This document shows, piece by piece, positions 38,015 to 46,537 of a stretch of 64,000 nucleotides of DNA. The notes beneath the pieces are model-generated. The model worked only from the letters and a program-made list of their open reading frames with translations. It was not told the origin of the DNA and did no database searches. A program made the translations under genes and the position numbers. Every line of letters begins with the position of its first letter. The first letter of the stretch is position 1. Source of the DNA: Sphingomonas tagetis (GTDB taxonomy: Bacteria; Pseudomonadota; Alphaproteobacteria; Sphingomonadales; Sphingomonadaceae); NCBI RefSeq assembly GCF_024211275.1, contig NZ_JAMLDX010000017.1, forward strand, positions 1-64,000, given 5' to 3'.

Positions 38015-38592
38015 GCGGCTTCCCCGATCACCACGCCATGCGCGCCGGGAATATGGATCGGCAGATGCGTAGCGACCACTACGATCCCGCCATTCAGCCG
38101 ATGCTCGGAAATCAAATGACCCAGCATGGCGGTCGCGGCATGGTCGAGGCCATTGGCGGGCTCGTCGAGCAGCCACACCGGCGCCCCGCTCGCCACCACG
38201 CGCGCAATGCCGACGCGCCGCCGCTGTCCGGTCGACAGCAGCCGCACCGGCACCGGCGCGAGGTGCGACAACCCCACCGCGTCGAGCGCCGCCTCCGCCG
38301 CATCGCGTCGGCCGTCGAGTCCGGACCAGAAACCCAGCGCCTTCGCCACCGGTAGCTCCGGATCGAGGGCTGCCGCCTCGGTCAGCAGCGCGCGCTCACC
38401 TTCGACCGTCACAACACCTGCCACCGGTTGCAGCAATCCTGCCGCGACCCGGATCAGGCTCGACTTGCCCGCACCGTTCGGCCCGGTCACCAGCGCCGCG
38501 CCACCTTCGTCCAGCACAAAGCTCAGCCCCTCGAACAGCGTCCGCCCGCCGCGCACGCACGTCACGCCATCAAGGACAAGCCGCGCGTTCAC
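38011..38592 (-). CDS. ccmA: Heme exporter ATP-binding subunit CcmA
   Basis: This is a 193-residue ABC ATPase. The Walker A motif is GPNGAGKSS, the signature is [14 protein letters not shown], Walker B is [12 protein letters not shown] and the switch His lies in VVVATHLPI. It powers release of holo-CcmE in cytochrome c maturation. It overlaps ccmB and the upstream zincin gene by four bases each, so the three are translationally coupled. Confidence 0.94.
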   Translation of the reverse strand: MNARLVLDGVTCVRGGRTLFEGLSFVLDEGGAALVTGPNGAGKSSLIRVAAGLLQPVAGVVTVEGERALLTEAAALDPELPVAKALGFWSGLDGRRDAAEAALDAVGLSHLAPVPVRLLSTGQRRRVGIARVVASGAPVWLLDEPANGLDHAATAMLGHLISEHRLNGGIVVVATHLPIHIPGAHGVVIGEAA

Positions 38593-38993
38593 CCGGCCGC
38601 GTCCTCCAGCGCATGCATGTCGTCATCCGACAGCCCCAAATGATGCCCCACCTCATGCACCACGACATGCGTGATCAGCGCCTCCAGGCTCACGCCGGTA
38701 TCGCACCATTCGTCGAGCAGCGGCCGCCGGTAGAGATGGATCGTGTCGGGCATCGCCATGACGTCGAAGCTCGATTTCTCGCCCACCGGCCGCCCCGAAT
38801 AGAGGCCGGTCAGCTCGAACGGATCCTCTATCCCCATCTCGGCCAGTATGGCGTCGTCGGCGAACTCCTCGATCACCAGCACGACGTCGGCGAGATGCGC
38901 CGCGAACGGCTCGGGTATCCGCGCCAGCGCCGCGCGCGCCAGCGTTTCCAGCTGCGCCGCGCCGGGCGCGAAAGTCTCGGTTTTGTCCGCCAT
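38589..38993 (-). CDS. Small zincin-like metallopeptidase (MTPeptidase family)
   Basis: The 134-residue protein ends with the zinc motif [20 protein letters not shown], the HExxHxxGxxD arrangement of small bacterial zincins. Its middle ([31 protein letters not shown]) matches the same family. Substrate and role are unknown. It heads the operon with ccmA-ccmB and is divergent from the pterin dehydratase gene (39 bases apart). Confidence 0.85.
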   Translation of the reverse strand: MADKTETFAPGAAQLETLARAALARIPEPFAAHLADVVLVIEEFADDAILAEMGIEDPFELTGLYSGRPVGEKSSFDVMAMPDTIHLYRRPLLDEWCDTGVSLEALITHVVVHEVGHHLGLSDDDMHALEDAAG

Positions 38994-39032
38994 CCTCCCG
39001 CGCTATGCCTTGTCCAGCACAGGAGGGGAAGA

Positions 39033-39323
39033 ATGGTCGAACAGCTGAGCCCGGCGGAACGCGAGGATGCGCTCGAAGGGCTGCCCGAATGGGATCATGA
39101 CGACGGCCGCGACTCGATCAGCCGCAGCTTCACCTTCGACGATTTCAGCCAGGCCTTCGCCTTCATGACTCAGGTCGCGCTGCTCGCCGAAAAGGCAGAT
39201 CATCATCCCGAATGGTCGAATGTGTGGAACCGCGTCGACATATTGCTCACCACGCATGACGCGGGCGGGCTTTCGGAGCGCGATATCGAGATGGCGCAGG
39301 CCATCGACGCGCTGGTGGACTGA
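39033..39323 (+). CDS. phhB: 4a-hydroxytetrahydrobiopterin dehydratase
   Basis: The 96-residue enzyme dehydrates 4a-hydroxytetrahydrobiopterin so that the pterin cofactor of aromatic hydroxylases can be recycled. The active-site pattern is present in [25 protein letters not shown], with the His-His-Pro-Glu-Trp core. It is a typical PCD length. AGGAGGGG six bases before ATG 39033 is a strong ribosome-binding site. The SDR gene starts four bases after its stop. No phenylalanine hydroxylase gene is in the window. Confidence 0.95.
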   Translation: MVEQLSPAEREDALEGLPEWDHDDGRDSISRSFTFDDFSQAFAFMTQVALLAEKADHHPEWSNVWNRVDILLTTHDAGGLSERDIEMAQAIDALVD

Positions 39324-39327
39324 GGCG

Positions 39328-40095
39328 ATGCAGGCGATCTTCATCACCGGCGGCGGATCGGGCATCGGCCGCGCGACCGCGGTCCTGTTCGCGGCGCGCG
39401 GCTGGCGCGTCGGGCTGGCCGACGTCAACGAGGCCGGGATGGCCGAGACCGCGGCGCTGCTCGGCGACGCGCCGGTCACCACGCATCGGCTCGACGTGCG
39501 CGACCGCGCCGCCTGGGACACCGCGCTCGCCGACTTCGCCAAGGCGAGCGGCGGGCGGATCGACGCCATTTTCAACAATGCCGGGATCGGCGTCGGTGGC
39601 GATTTCGCGGCGACGAGCGTCGACGACCTGCAGCGCTGCGTCGACGTCAATCTGATGGGCGTCGTGTGGGGCGCGCATGCCGGCTACCGCTACCTCAAGG
39701 AAAGCCGCGGCTGCCTCGTCAACACGGCGTCTGCCGCGGGCATCTACGGCACCGGCGGCGTCGGCATCTATTCGGCGACCAAATTCGCCGTGCGCGGGCT
39801 GACCGAGGCGCTCGACGGCGAGTGGCACGGCCAGGGCATTCGCGTCCGCGCGCTACTGCCGAGCTTCATCGACACCGCGATCCTCGACAATACCGGCACG
39901 GGCAGCAACCAGACGATGCGCGAGCGCGTCCGCAGGGCCGGACTGGAATTCACGCCGGTCGAGATCGCCGCGCAAACCGTGTGGGACGCGGTGCATGGCG
40001 ACGGGCTGCATTATCTGGTCGGCAAGACCGCGCGCCGTATGTGGTTCGGATCGCGCTTCCTGCGCGGCTCGATGCGCAAGCTCGCGCGCAAATAA
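39328..40095 (+). CDS. SDR-family oxidoreductase
   Basis: The 255-residue classical SDR has TGGGSGIGRATA near the N-terminus, FNNAGIG in the middle and NTASAAGIYGTGGVGIYSATKFA, with the Ser, Tyr (YSATK) and Lys of the catalytic site. It should use NAD(P) on an unknown carbonyl/alcohol. It follows phhB by four bases but no shared pathway is apparent. Start ATG 39328 leaves a normal SDR N-terminus. Confidence 0.9.
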   Translation: MQAIFITGGGSGIGRATAVLFAARGWRVGLADVNEAGMAETAALLGDAPVTTHRLDVRDRAAWDTALADFAKASGGRIDAIFNNAGIGVGGDFAATSVDDLQRCVDVNLMGVVWGAHAGYRYLKESRGCLVNTASAAGIYGTGGVGIYSATKFAVRGLTEALDGEWHGQGIRVRALLPSFIDTAILDNTGTGSNQTMRERVRRAGLEFTPVEIAAQTVWDAVHGDGLHYLVGKTARRMWFGSRFLRGSMRKLARK

Positions 40096-40734
40096 TCAGG
40101 CGCGCAACGCCGCCCGCCAGGCATAGCCGCGCAGCAACGGCTCGAACTCGAGCGCGAAGCCGTGCTGCCGCGCCGCCTGTCCCAGCGCGTCGGACAGGTC
40201 GCCGCGCGGCGTCACATGGAACCGGTCGAGCCACGCGAACAGCGTCGCACGCCACCAGCGCGGCAGCCCCTCCTGCTGCCCGAAATCGACCAGATGCAGC
40301 GCCCCGTCCGGCGCCAGCGCCGCCGACGCGCGCTCGATCGCGCCGGTCCAGTCGGGGATCATCGACAGCGTGTAGCTGAGGAACACGCGGTCGAAGCCCG
40401 AGACGCCAAACAATGCCTGCGCATCGAACCCCGCCGCATCGCCCTGCGCCAGCACGATCCGCTCCGCCAGCCCCGCCCGCGCCACCTTGGCCCGCGCCGT
40501 CGCCAGCATCGCCTCGGAGATATCGAGGCCATGGAAGCGCGCGTCCGGCCAGCGCCGCGCCGCCGCGATCAGGTTGCGCGCGGTGCCGCACCCCACTTCC
40601 AGCACCGTCCCGCGCGGCGGCGGCGCCAGTCCCGCGATCAGCCGGTCGCGCCCCAGCAGATAATATTTGCGGGTGAGGTCATAGATGTGCCGCTGCGCCG
40701 CATAGACGCCATCCATCCGCGCAGCGTGATTCAC
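40096..40734 (-). CDS. btaB: Betaine-lipid N-methyltransferase BtaB
   Basis: The 212-residue class I methyltransferase has the SAM site LEVGCGTARNLIAAARRW, then LDISEAMLATARAKV. Its opening (MDGVYAAQRHIYDLTRKYYLLGRDRLI) is typical of BtaB proteins. BtaB methylates diacylglyceryl-homoserine three times to give the betaine lipid DGTS. Its start overlaps the btaA stop by four bases, which supports the assignment. It is convergent with the SDR gene and adjacent to it with no gap. Confidence 0.88.
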   Translation of the reverse strand: MNHAARMDGVYAAQRHIYDLTRKYYLLGRDRLIAGLAPPPRGTVLEVGCGTARNLIAAARRWPDARFHGLDISEAMLATARAKVARAGLAERIVLAQGDAAGFDAQALFGVSGFDRVFLSYTLSMIPDWTGAIERASAALAPDGALHLVDFGQQEGLPRWWRATLFAWLDRFHVTPRGDLSDALGQAARQHGFALEFEPLLRGYAWRAALRA

Positions 40735-41963
40735 GGCTTCAGGCGGTAGAGATGAACGCCGCCATAAATGGCCGAGCGATCGCGCGCGGTGAAATCGAGC
40801 GACTCACCCGCCGCATAGTCCCAGCGGTCGAGGATCGCATCCGGCACCCGCCCCGGCAGCAGCGTCGGCGCGGCGGCGGTGCGGAACAGCACCCGCGCGC
40901 CCGGCTTCGCGGTCCGCGTGATCTCGCCCCACAGCCGCGTCAGCTGCGCGTCGGTCATCCAGTCCTGCGCGTCGAGCAGCAGATAGCGGTCGAGCGACCC
41001 GTCCGGCATCGACTCGAGATAGTCCGCCATATTCTGGTGCCGGATCTCCAGCCGCCCGGCGCGCTCGCGCACCGCGTCATAATTCGCCGCGCGCAGATAG
41101 GGCGGCACTGGCGCATCCGCCCCCGCGCCATAGCCGCGCCCGAACGCCTGCCATGCGAAATAATTGTCCGACAGGTCGAAATCGCACGCCAGCTTCTCCA
41201 GCCGCCGCCGCAGCACCGCCGAGATCCCCGCATCGTCGTCTGCGGCCAGCGCCTCATATTGCGCCGGCGGAATCCCCAGCCCGAACAGCGAGGCCGGCTG
41301 GTCGATCAGCCAGCGCACGAACCTGCGCTCGAACATCGGCGCCAGCCGCGTCTCGAAAATCGCGCGCTGCTCCTCGACCGTCTTCGCCGCCAGCAGTTCG
41401 CGCGGATCGATCCCGTGCAGCTTCGCCAGCAGATGCGCCGCGCCGATGAAACCGCCCAGCAATCCGCGCCGGTAGAAGCCCCCGGCGAACCCCTTGATCC
41501 GCCGCCGCCCGGCATGGTCGCGGCCTTCCCAGTAACGCCGGCTGGTCTCGTCGAGCTGCGGCGCGATATGTTCGCGATACGCCGCGACATTCTCGCGCCG
41601 GTCGGCCTCGCCGAAAAAGCGGCGGAATGCGGCATAATCGGGCAGGTGCCGCGCCGCCGCGATCTTGAGCTTGCCCAACGCGATATGCGCGGTGTTGAGA
41701 TCGACCGCAGTCACCTTCGCCGGGTCCGCGGCCAGATAGGACAGCGCGTTGCACCCGCCGCTCGCAATCGTCACAACATGGCAATCGGGCGTGATCGCCA
41801 GCGCTTCCATGTCGATCTCGGGATCCTCCCAGATCTGGGCATAGACCAGCCCGCGAAAGGCGAAGGTGAAGGCGCGCTCAAGCAGCCCTTCCTTCGTCAG
41901 ATGCTCGTGACGATGCACAGCGCCCCGCACGGCGCCGTTCTTCGGCGAAACCAGACCAGCCAT
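40731..41963 (-). CDS. btaA: SAM:diacylglycerol 3-amino-3-carboxypropyltransferase BtaA
   Basis: The 410-residue DUF3419 protein is the first enzyme of betaine-lipid synthesis: it moves the aminocarboxypropyl group of SAM to diacylglycerol. Family features are FRGLVYAQIWEDPEIDMEAL near the N-terminus, VTIASGGCNALSYL (SAM site), VDLNTAHIALGKLKI and the late segment LDAQDWMTDAQLTRLW. Length fits BtaA (about 400-415). It is followed by btaB through a four-base overlap. In Rhodobacter and Sinorhizobium this pathway is induced by phosphate limitation; I did not find a clear Pho box upstream. Confidence 0.9.
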   Translation of the reverse strand: MAGLVSPKNGAVRGAVHRHEHLTKEGLLERAFTFAFRGLVYAQIWEDPEIDMEALAITPDCHVVTIASGGCNALSYLAADPAKVTAVDLNTAHIALGKLKIAAARHLPDYAAFRRFFGEADRRENVAAYREHIAPQLDETSRRYWEGRDHAGRRRIKGFAGGFYRRGLLGGFIGAAHLLAKLHGIDPRELLAAKTVEEQRAIFETRLAPMFERRFVRWLIDQPASLFGLGIPPAQYEALAADDDAGISAVLRRRLEKLACDFDLSDNYFAWQAFGRGYGAGADAPVPPYLRAANYDAVRERAGRLEIRHQNMADYLESMPDGSLDRYLLLDAQDWMTDAQLTRLWGEITRTAKPGARVLFRTAAAPTLLPGRVPDAILDRWDYAAGESLDFTARDRSAIYGGVHLYRLKP

Positions 41964-42062
41964 AAATGCTCCCCGCCAGGCTCTCAGGGATGAACGATCC
42001 CGAGCGCCTAGTCGGCGTGCATGTCAGTGACGTGTAGGTGGCGTGTCAGTCCCGTGACGAAG

Positions 42063-42521
42063 TCAGTCCCGGCAATAGCCCTCGCCCGGCGCGACTGTCA
42101 GGCAGTCCTTCTTGCCCGCCAGATATTTGAGCCCCGTCGCATTGCCGTCGCTCGCCACCAGCTCCTTCGCACCGTCGGGCCGGTTGAACGCGATGCCCTT
42201 CGCCGTCGCGACTCCGTCGAACGTCCCGCTGGCCTCGTCATCGAGGCTCCACTTGTTGGTCAGGCGATAGCGGCCGAGCGATCCGCCCGGGTCCTTCTCG
42301 ATCGTCAGCACCAGCCCCTCGACCCCGATCCACTTGCCGACCCAGGCGTCGCGATTCGGCGCCGACTTCGCCTTCTCCGCGGCCTCGCCAAAGGCGGTGG
42401 CGTTCTCCGCCGCAGCTTCGGCGGACGCGACGGCATTTTCGACGATCGCGGCCTCCTGCTCGTTGCTCATTCCGCCACAGGCCGACACCAACGCCGCCGC
42501 ACCGATCACCCAAAGCCGCAT
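42063..42521 (-). CDS. Hypothetical lipoprotein
   Basis: The 152-residue protein begins MRLWVIGAAALVSACGG, a lipoprotein signal with lipobox VSAC. An Ala/Glu-rich helical stretch (about 20-52) follows, then a compact domain (DAWVGKWIGVEGLVLTIEK ... YRLTNKWSLDDEASGTFDGV ... CLTVAPGEGYCRD) whose pattern suggests a small beta-barrel with a Cys pair at the end. I recognise no named family. Start ATG 42521 was chosen for the signal. It is the next gene upstream of btaA on the same strand but is 99 bases away. Confidence 0.75.
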   Translation of the reverse strand: MRLWVIGAAALVSACGGMSNEQEAAIVENAVASAEAAAENATAFGEAAEKAKSAPNRDAWVGKWIGVEGLVLTIEKDPGGSLGRYRLTNKWSLDDEASGTFDGVATAKGIAFNRPDGAKELVASDGNATGLKYLAGKKDCLTVAPGEGYCRD

Positions 42522-42625
42522 CACTGCCTCCAAAACGCATACTATCCCGATCCGGTGTAGCCTTCGCCGCCGCAAACGCCTAGAGAGCCGGCATCCACCA
42601 GCCAGAGGATCGCACCGCTCTTCCC

Positions 42626-43063
42626 ATGCGTATTGCCATCGCTTCGGATCACGCCGCCCTCGAGCTCAAGGCGGCGCTCGCCGACTGGCTGCGCGGCGAG
42701 GGGCATGCGGTCGCCGATCTCGGCCCGGACAGCCCCGCCAGCGTCGACTATCCCGATTACGGCTACAAGCTCGCCGCCGCCATCGCCGCTGGCGAAGCCG
42801 AGCGCGGCATCGCGCTGTGTGGTTCGGGCATTGGCATCTCGATCGCGGTCAACCGCAATCCCGCCGCGCGCTGCGCATTGGTGTCGGAGCCGCTCTCCGC
42901 CCGCCTCGCGCGCGAACATAACGACGCCAACGTCATCGCCATGGGCGCGCGCTTGATCGGCGTCGAAATGGCCAAGGCCTGCGTCACCGAATTTCTCGCC
43001 ACCGGCTTCGGCGGCGACCGTCACCAGCGCCGCGTGGACAAGCTGACCACGCCGACTCTCTGA
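42626..43063 (+). CDS. rpiB: Ribose-5-phosphate isomerase B
   Basis: The 145-residue enzyme interconverts ribose 5-phosphate and ribulose 5-phosphate. It opens [18 protein letters not shown], and [19 protein letters not shown] carries the catalytic Cys. [17 protein letters not shown] completes the RpiB/LacAB signature. It is followed by glyA after 11 bases, a pairing common in alphaproteobacteria. Confidence 0.95.
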   Translation: MRIAIASDHAALELKAALADWLRGEGHAVADLGPDSPASVDYPDYGYKLAAAIAAGEAERGIALCGSGIGISIAVNRNPAARCALVSEPLSARLAREHNDANVIAMGARLIGVEMAKACVTEFLATGFGGDRHQRRVDKLTTPTL

Positions 43064-43074
43064 AGGGCATCGAG

Positions 43075-44382
43075 ATGAGCACCAATCCCATTTCCGCCGT
43101 CCAGCCGGATGGCTTCTTCACCCGCAGCCTCGCCGACGCCGACCCCGCGGTGTTCGCCGGCGTCGCGCACGAGCTCGACCGCGAGCAGCACCAGATCGAG
43201 CTGATCGCCTCGGAAAACATCGTCTCCAAGGCGGTGCTGGAAGCGCAGGGCAGCGTCTTCACCAACAAATACGCCGAGGGCTATCCCGGCAAGCGCTACT
43301 ATCAGGGCTGCCACCCGTCGGACGAGGTCGAGCAGCTCGCGATCGACCGCGCCAAGCAATTGTTCGGCTGCGATTTCGCCAACGTCCAGCCGCATTCGGG
43401 CGCGCAGGCCAACGGCGCGGTGATGCTCGCGCTGACCAAGCCCGGCGACACGATCATGGGCCTCAGCCTCGATTCGGGCGGCCATCTGACGCACGGCGCC
43501 AAGGCGGCGATGAGCGGCAAGTGGTTCAACGCGGTCCAGTACGGCGTGAACCCCGACACGCATCTGATCGACTTCGACGAGGTCGCGGCCAAGGCGCGCG
43601 AGCATCAGCCCAAGCTGATCATCGCCGGCGGCTCGGCCTATCCGCGGATCATCGATTTCGCGAAGTTCCGCGCGATCGCCGATGAAGTCGGCGCGATCTT
43701 CATGGTCGACATGGCGCATTTCGCCGGCCTCGTCGCGGGCGGCGTCCACCCGACCCCGTTCGGCCACGCGCATGTCGTCACCACCACGACGCACAAGACG
43801 CTGCGCGGCCCGCGCGGCGGCGCCATCTTCACCAATGACGAGGCCATCGCCAAGAAGATCAACAGCGCGGTGTTCCCCGGCCTTCAGGGTGGCCCGCTGA
43901 TGCACGTCATCGCCGCCAAGGCGGTCGCATTCGGCGAGGCGCTTCAGCCCGAGTTCAAATCCTATGCCGCGGCGATCGTCGAGAACGCAAAGATCCTCGC
44001 CGCGACGCTCAAGGAGCGCGGCGCGGCGGTGGTCTCGGGCGGCACCGACACGCACCTTGCGCTGATCGACCTGACCCCGCTCGGCGTCACCGGCAAGGAC
44101 GCCGACGAGGCGCTCGAGCGCGCGGCGATCACCTGCAACAAGAACGGCATCCCCAACGACCCGCTGCCCCCGGTCAAGACCAGCGGCATTCGCGTCGGCT
44201 CGCCGGCCGGCACGACGCGCGGCTTCGGCCCGGCCGAATTCCGCGAGATCGGCAACATGGTCGCCGACGTGCTCGACGGCCTGCGCAAGAATGGCGAGGC
44301 CGGCGACGCGCAGGTCGAGGCCAATGTCCGCACCCGCGTCCGCGCGCTGTGCGAACGCTTCCCGATCTACCCGGAGGGATGA
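43075..44382 (+). CDS. glyA: Serine hydroxymethyltransferase
   Basis: The 435-residue PLP enzyme interconverts serine and glycine with tetrahydrofolate. The N-terminal signature is [31 protein letters not shown] and the PLP lysine Lys241 in [13 protein letters not shown] are all intact. It is in the rpiB-glyA-nrdR-trmJ run; its stop is followed three bases later by the TTG of nrdR, and GGAGGG inside its last codons serves as the nrdR ribosome-binding site. Confidence 0.97.
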   Translation: MSTNPISAVQPDGFFTRSLADADPAVFAGVAHELDREQHQIELIASENIVSKAVLEAQGSVFTNKYAEGYPGKRYYQGCHPSDEVEQLAIDRAKQLFGCDFANVQPHSGAQANGAVMLALTKPGDTIMGLSLDSGGHLTHGAKAAMSGKWFNAVQYGVNPDTHLIDFDEVAAKAREHQPKLIIAGGSAYPRIIDFAKFRAIADEVGAIFMVDMAHFAGLVAGGVHPTPFGHAHVVTTTTHKTLRGPRGGAIFTNDEAIAKKINSAVFPGLQGGPLMHVIAAKAVAFGEALQPEFKSYAAAIVENAKILAATLKERGAAVVSGGTDTHLALIDLTPLGVTGKDADEALERAAITCNKNGIPNDPLPPVKTSGIRVGSPAGTTRGFGPAEFREIGNMVADVLDGLRKNGEAGDAQVEANVRTRVRALCERFPIYPEG

Positions 44383-44385
44383 GGC

Positions 44386-44847
44386 TTGCGGTGTCCGTTC
44401 TGCGGTAACGAAGACTCACAGGTAAAGGACAGCCGCCCCACCGAAGACGGGGCGGCGATCCGCCGGCGGCGGCAGTGCGAGGCGTGCGCGGCGCGCTTCA
44501 CCACCTTCGAGCGCATCCAGCTGCGCGAGCTGACCGTTCTGAAATCCGAGGACAAGCGCGAGCCATTCGAGCGCGAGAAACTGATCCGCTCGGTCTCGAT
44601 CGCCTGCCGCAAGCGCCCGATCGACGGCACGCAGATCGAGCGGCTGGTCTCGGGCATCCAGCGCCAGCTCGAGACTCAAGGCGATCCCGAAATCCCCTCG
44701 CAGCGCATCGGCGAGATGGTGATGGACGCGCTCAAGGGACTCGATTCGGTCGCCTATATCCGCTTCGCCAGCGTCTATCGCGATTTCCGCGAGGCCCGCG
44801 ATTTCGAGGAATTCGCGAGCAACGTCAGCGAGGCCGGGAAGAAGTGA
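44386..44847 (+). CDS. nrdR: Transcriptional repressor NrdR
   Basis: The 153-residue regulator senses ATP/dATP and represses ribonucleotide reductase genes. The zinc ribbon is RCPFCGNED...CEAC (Cys3, Cys6, Cys31, Cys34), followed by an ATP-cone (about 45-140). The start is TTG 44386: the family begins exactly at M-R-C-P-F-C, and a good GGAGG lies nine bases upstream in the end of glyA, while no ATG precedes the zinc ribbon. The NrdR boxes it would bind are not in the window. Confidence 0.94.
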   Translation: MRCPFCGNEDSQVKDSRPTEDGAAIRRRRQCEACAARFTTFERIQLRELTVLKSEDKREPFEREKLIRSVSIACRKRPIDGTQIERLVSGIQRQLETQGDPEIPSQRIGEMVMDALKGLDSVAYIRFASVYRDFREARDFEEFASNVSEAGKK

Positions 44848-45578
44848 CGCGGCCCGTCCCAGAGAATCCTGTGGTCGTTCTGGTGCGGCCGCAGCTCGGC
44901 GAGAATATCGGCAAGGCGGCGCGCGCGATGCTCAATTTCGGGCTGACCGAAATGCGCCTGGTCACCCCGCGCGACGGCTGGCCCAACCCCAGCGCCGGAC
45001 CCGCGGCGAGCGGCGCCGACATCGTCCTCGAACAGGCAAAAGTCTATGAGTCGGTCGCCGACGCGGTGGCCGATTGCGAGCATGTCTATGCCACCACCGT
45101 GCGCAAGCGCGGCGTGACCAAGCCGGTGGTCGATCCGGCGCAGGCCGCCGCGGAGATCCACGCCGCGCCCGGCCGCAGCGCGATCCTGTTCGGCGCCGAA
45201 CGCTCCGGCCTCGCGACCGAGGACGTCAACCTCGCCCGCACCATCCTGACGGTGCCGATCAACCCGCAATTCGGCTCGCTCAACCTGGCGCAGGCGGTGA
45301 TCCTCGTCGCCTATGAATGGTCGAAGGCGAAAGACCTCGCCCAGCCACCACGCACCGAGCTGCTGCCCCCGGCGCCGCAGGAAGAGCTGGAGGGCATGAT
45401 CGGCCATTTCGAGCTGCTGCTCGCCGACAGCGGCTATTATTATCCGCCCGAACGCGTCGCGGTGACGCGGCTGACCTTGCGCAACCTGCTGACCAAGCCC
45501 GGCTGGACGGCGCAGGAAGTCCGCACCGTGCGCGGCGTGCTGTCCGCGATCCAGGGCAAGAAACAGCCCAAAGGCTGA
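44844..45578 (+). CDS. tRNA/rRNA methyltransferase, TrmJ-like (SPOUT)
   Basis: The 244-residue SPOUT enzyme begins [21 protein letters not shown], the TrmH/TrmJ N-terminal motif. [15 protein letters not shown] and [23 protein letters not shown] form the knotted SAM site. TrmJ methylates the ribose at position 32 of certain tRNAs; this enzyme is likely to do the same. Start GTG 44844 overlaps the nrdR stop. No nearer ATG gives a complete domain. Confidence 0.87.
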   Translation: MTRPVPENPVVVLVRPQLGENIGKAARAMLNFGLTEMRLVTPRDGWPNPSAGPAASGADIVLEQAKVYESVADAVADCEHVYATTVRKRGVTKPVVDPAQAAAEIHAAPGRSAILFGAERSGLATEDVNLARTILTVPINPQFGSLNLAQAVILVAYEWSKAKDLAQPPRTELLPPAPQEELEGMIGHFELLLADSGYYYPPERVAVTRLTLRNLLTKPGWTAQEVRTVRGVLSAIQGKKQPKG

Positions 45579-45599
45579 GCCCTTCTCCCAAAAAACGCC

Positions 45600-45707
45600 C
45601 GTCACCCCGGCCTTGTGCCGGGTCCACCGTGCCGCAAGCGATGCCGCCAGAACCTCCATCCGCAGTCTTGGCCGCACCGTGGATCCCGGCACGAGGCCGG
45701 GATGACG
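45600..45707. repeat. 108-bp sphingomonad intergenic palindrome, copy B
   Basis: Starts CGTCACCCCGGCCTTGTGCC and ends with GGCACGAGGCCGGGATGACG, so the arms are slightly diverged from those of the copies at 16533-16640 and 53922-54028. It lies between the TrmJ-like gene and hisN, both on the plus strand. The middle also pairs (CCGTGCCGCAAG against its partner near 45674). Confidence 0.85.
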
Positions 45708-45750
45708 AAGAACACTAGGCGAGCGTGACCGGACGAACTAACCACGCCCC

Positions 45751-46533
45751 ATGCCCGTCACCCAAGCCGACATCGACCTCGCCAACCGCCTCGCCGATGC
45801 GGCGGGCGCGGCGATCCGCCCTTATTTCCGCGCCGAGCATGGTCTCGAAGCCAAGGCCGACGCCTCGCCCGTCACGCTCGCCGACAAGGAAGCCGAGGCG
45901 GTGATGCGCCGCCTGATCATCGCCGAGCGTCCGATGGACGCGATCGTCGGCGAAGAGGAGGCAACGCGAGAAGGCACCAGCGGCCGGACCTGGGTGCTCG
46001 ACCCGATCGACGGCACGCGCAGCTTCATCGCCGGCCGCCCGATCTTCGGCACGCTGATCGCGCTGCTCGACAATGGCTGGCCGGTGCTCGGCATCATCGA
46101 CCAGCCGATCATCAAGGAGCGCTGGGTCGGCGTCACCGGCCGCACCACCACCTTCAACGGCCAGCCCATTCAGGCGCGCACCTGCCGCGAACTCTCGCAG
46201 GCGCTGCTCGCCACCACCTCGCCGGCCTTGTTCGAGGACGACCAGCTCCACGCCTTCGAGCATGTCGACGGCCAGGTGATGAGCACGATCCTCGGCGGCG
46301 ACTGTTATAATTACGGCCTCGTCGCCTCGGGCCATCTCGATCTCGTCATCGAAGCCGGCCTCAAGCTCCACGATTTCGCCGCGCTCGTCCCCGTCGTCGA
46401 GGGCGCCGGCGGCCGCATGTGCGACTGGCAGGGCGACCCGCTCCACGCCGCGAGCAACGGCGAAGTCATCGCCGCCGGCGACCCCGCGCGGATCGAGGAG
46501 ATCGTCGAAACGCTGGCGTGCCGCGGACATTGA
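45751..46533 (+). CDS. hisN: Histidinol-phosphatase (inositol monophosphatase family)
   Basis: The 260-residue phosphatase has the IMPase metal sites: GEEEATRE, then WVLDPIDGTRSFIAGRPIFG (DPIDGT). The late segment AGLKLHDFAALVPVVEGAGG provides the third Asp. Its sequence resembles HisN of actinobacteria and alphaproteobacteria, which removes phosphate from L-histidinol phosphate. It could also act on other sugar phosphates. It is convergent with the AsmA gene, four bases apart. Confidence 0.85.
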   Translation: MPVTQADIDLANRLADAAGAAIRPYFRAEHGLEAKADASPVTLADKEAEAVMRRLIIAERPMDAIVGEEEATREGTSGRTWVLDPIDGTRSFIAGRPIFGTLIALLDNGWPVLGIIDQPIIKERWVGVTGRTTTFNGQPIQARTCRELSQALLATTSPALFEDDQLHAFEHVDGQVMSTILGGDCYNYGLVASGHLDLVIEAGLKLHDFAALVPVVEGAGGRMCDWQGDPLHAASNGEVIAAGDPARIEEIVETLACRGH

Positions 46534-46537
46534 ACCG

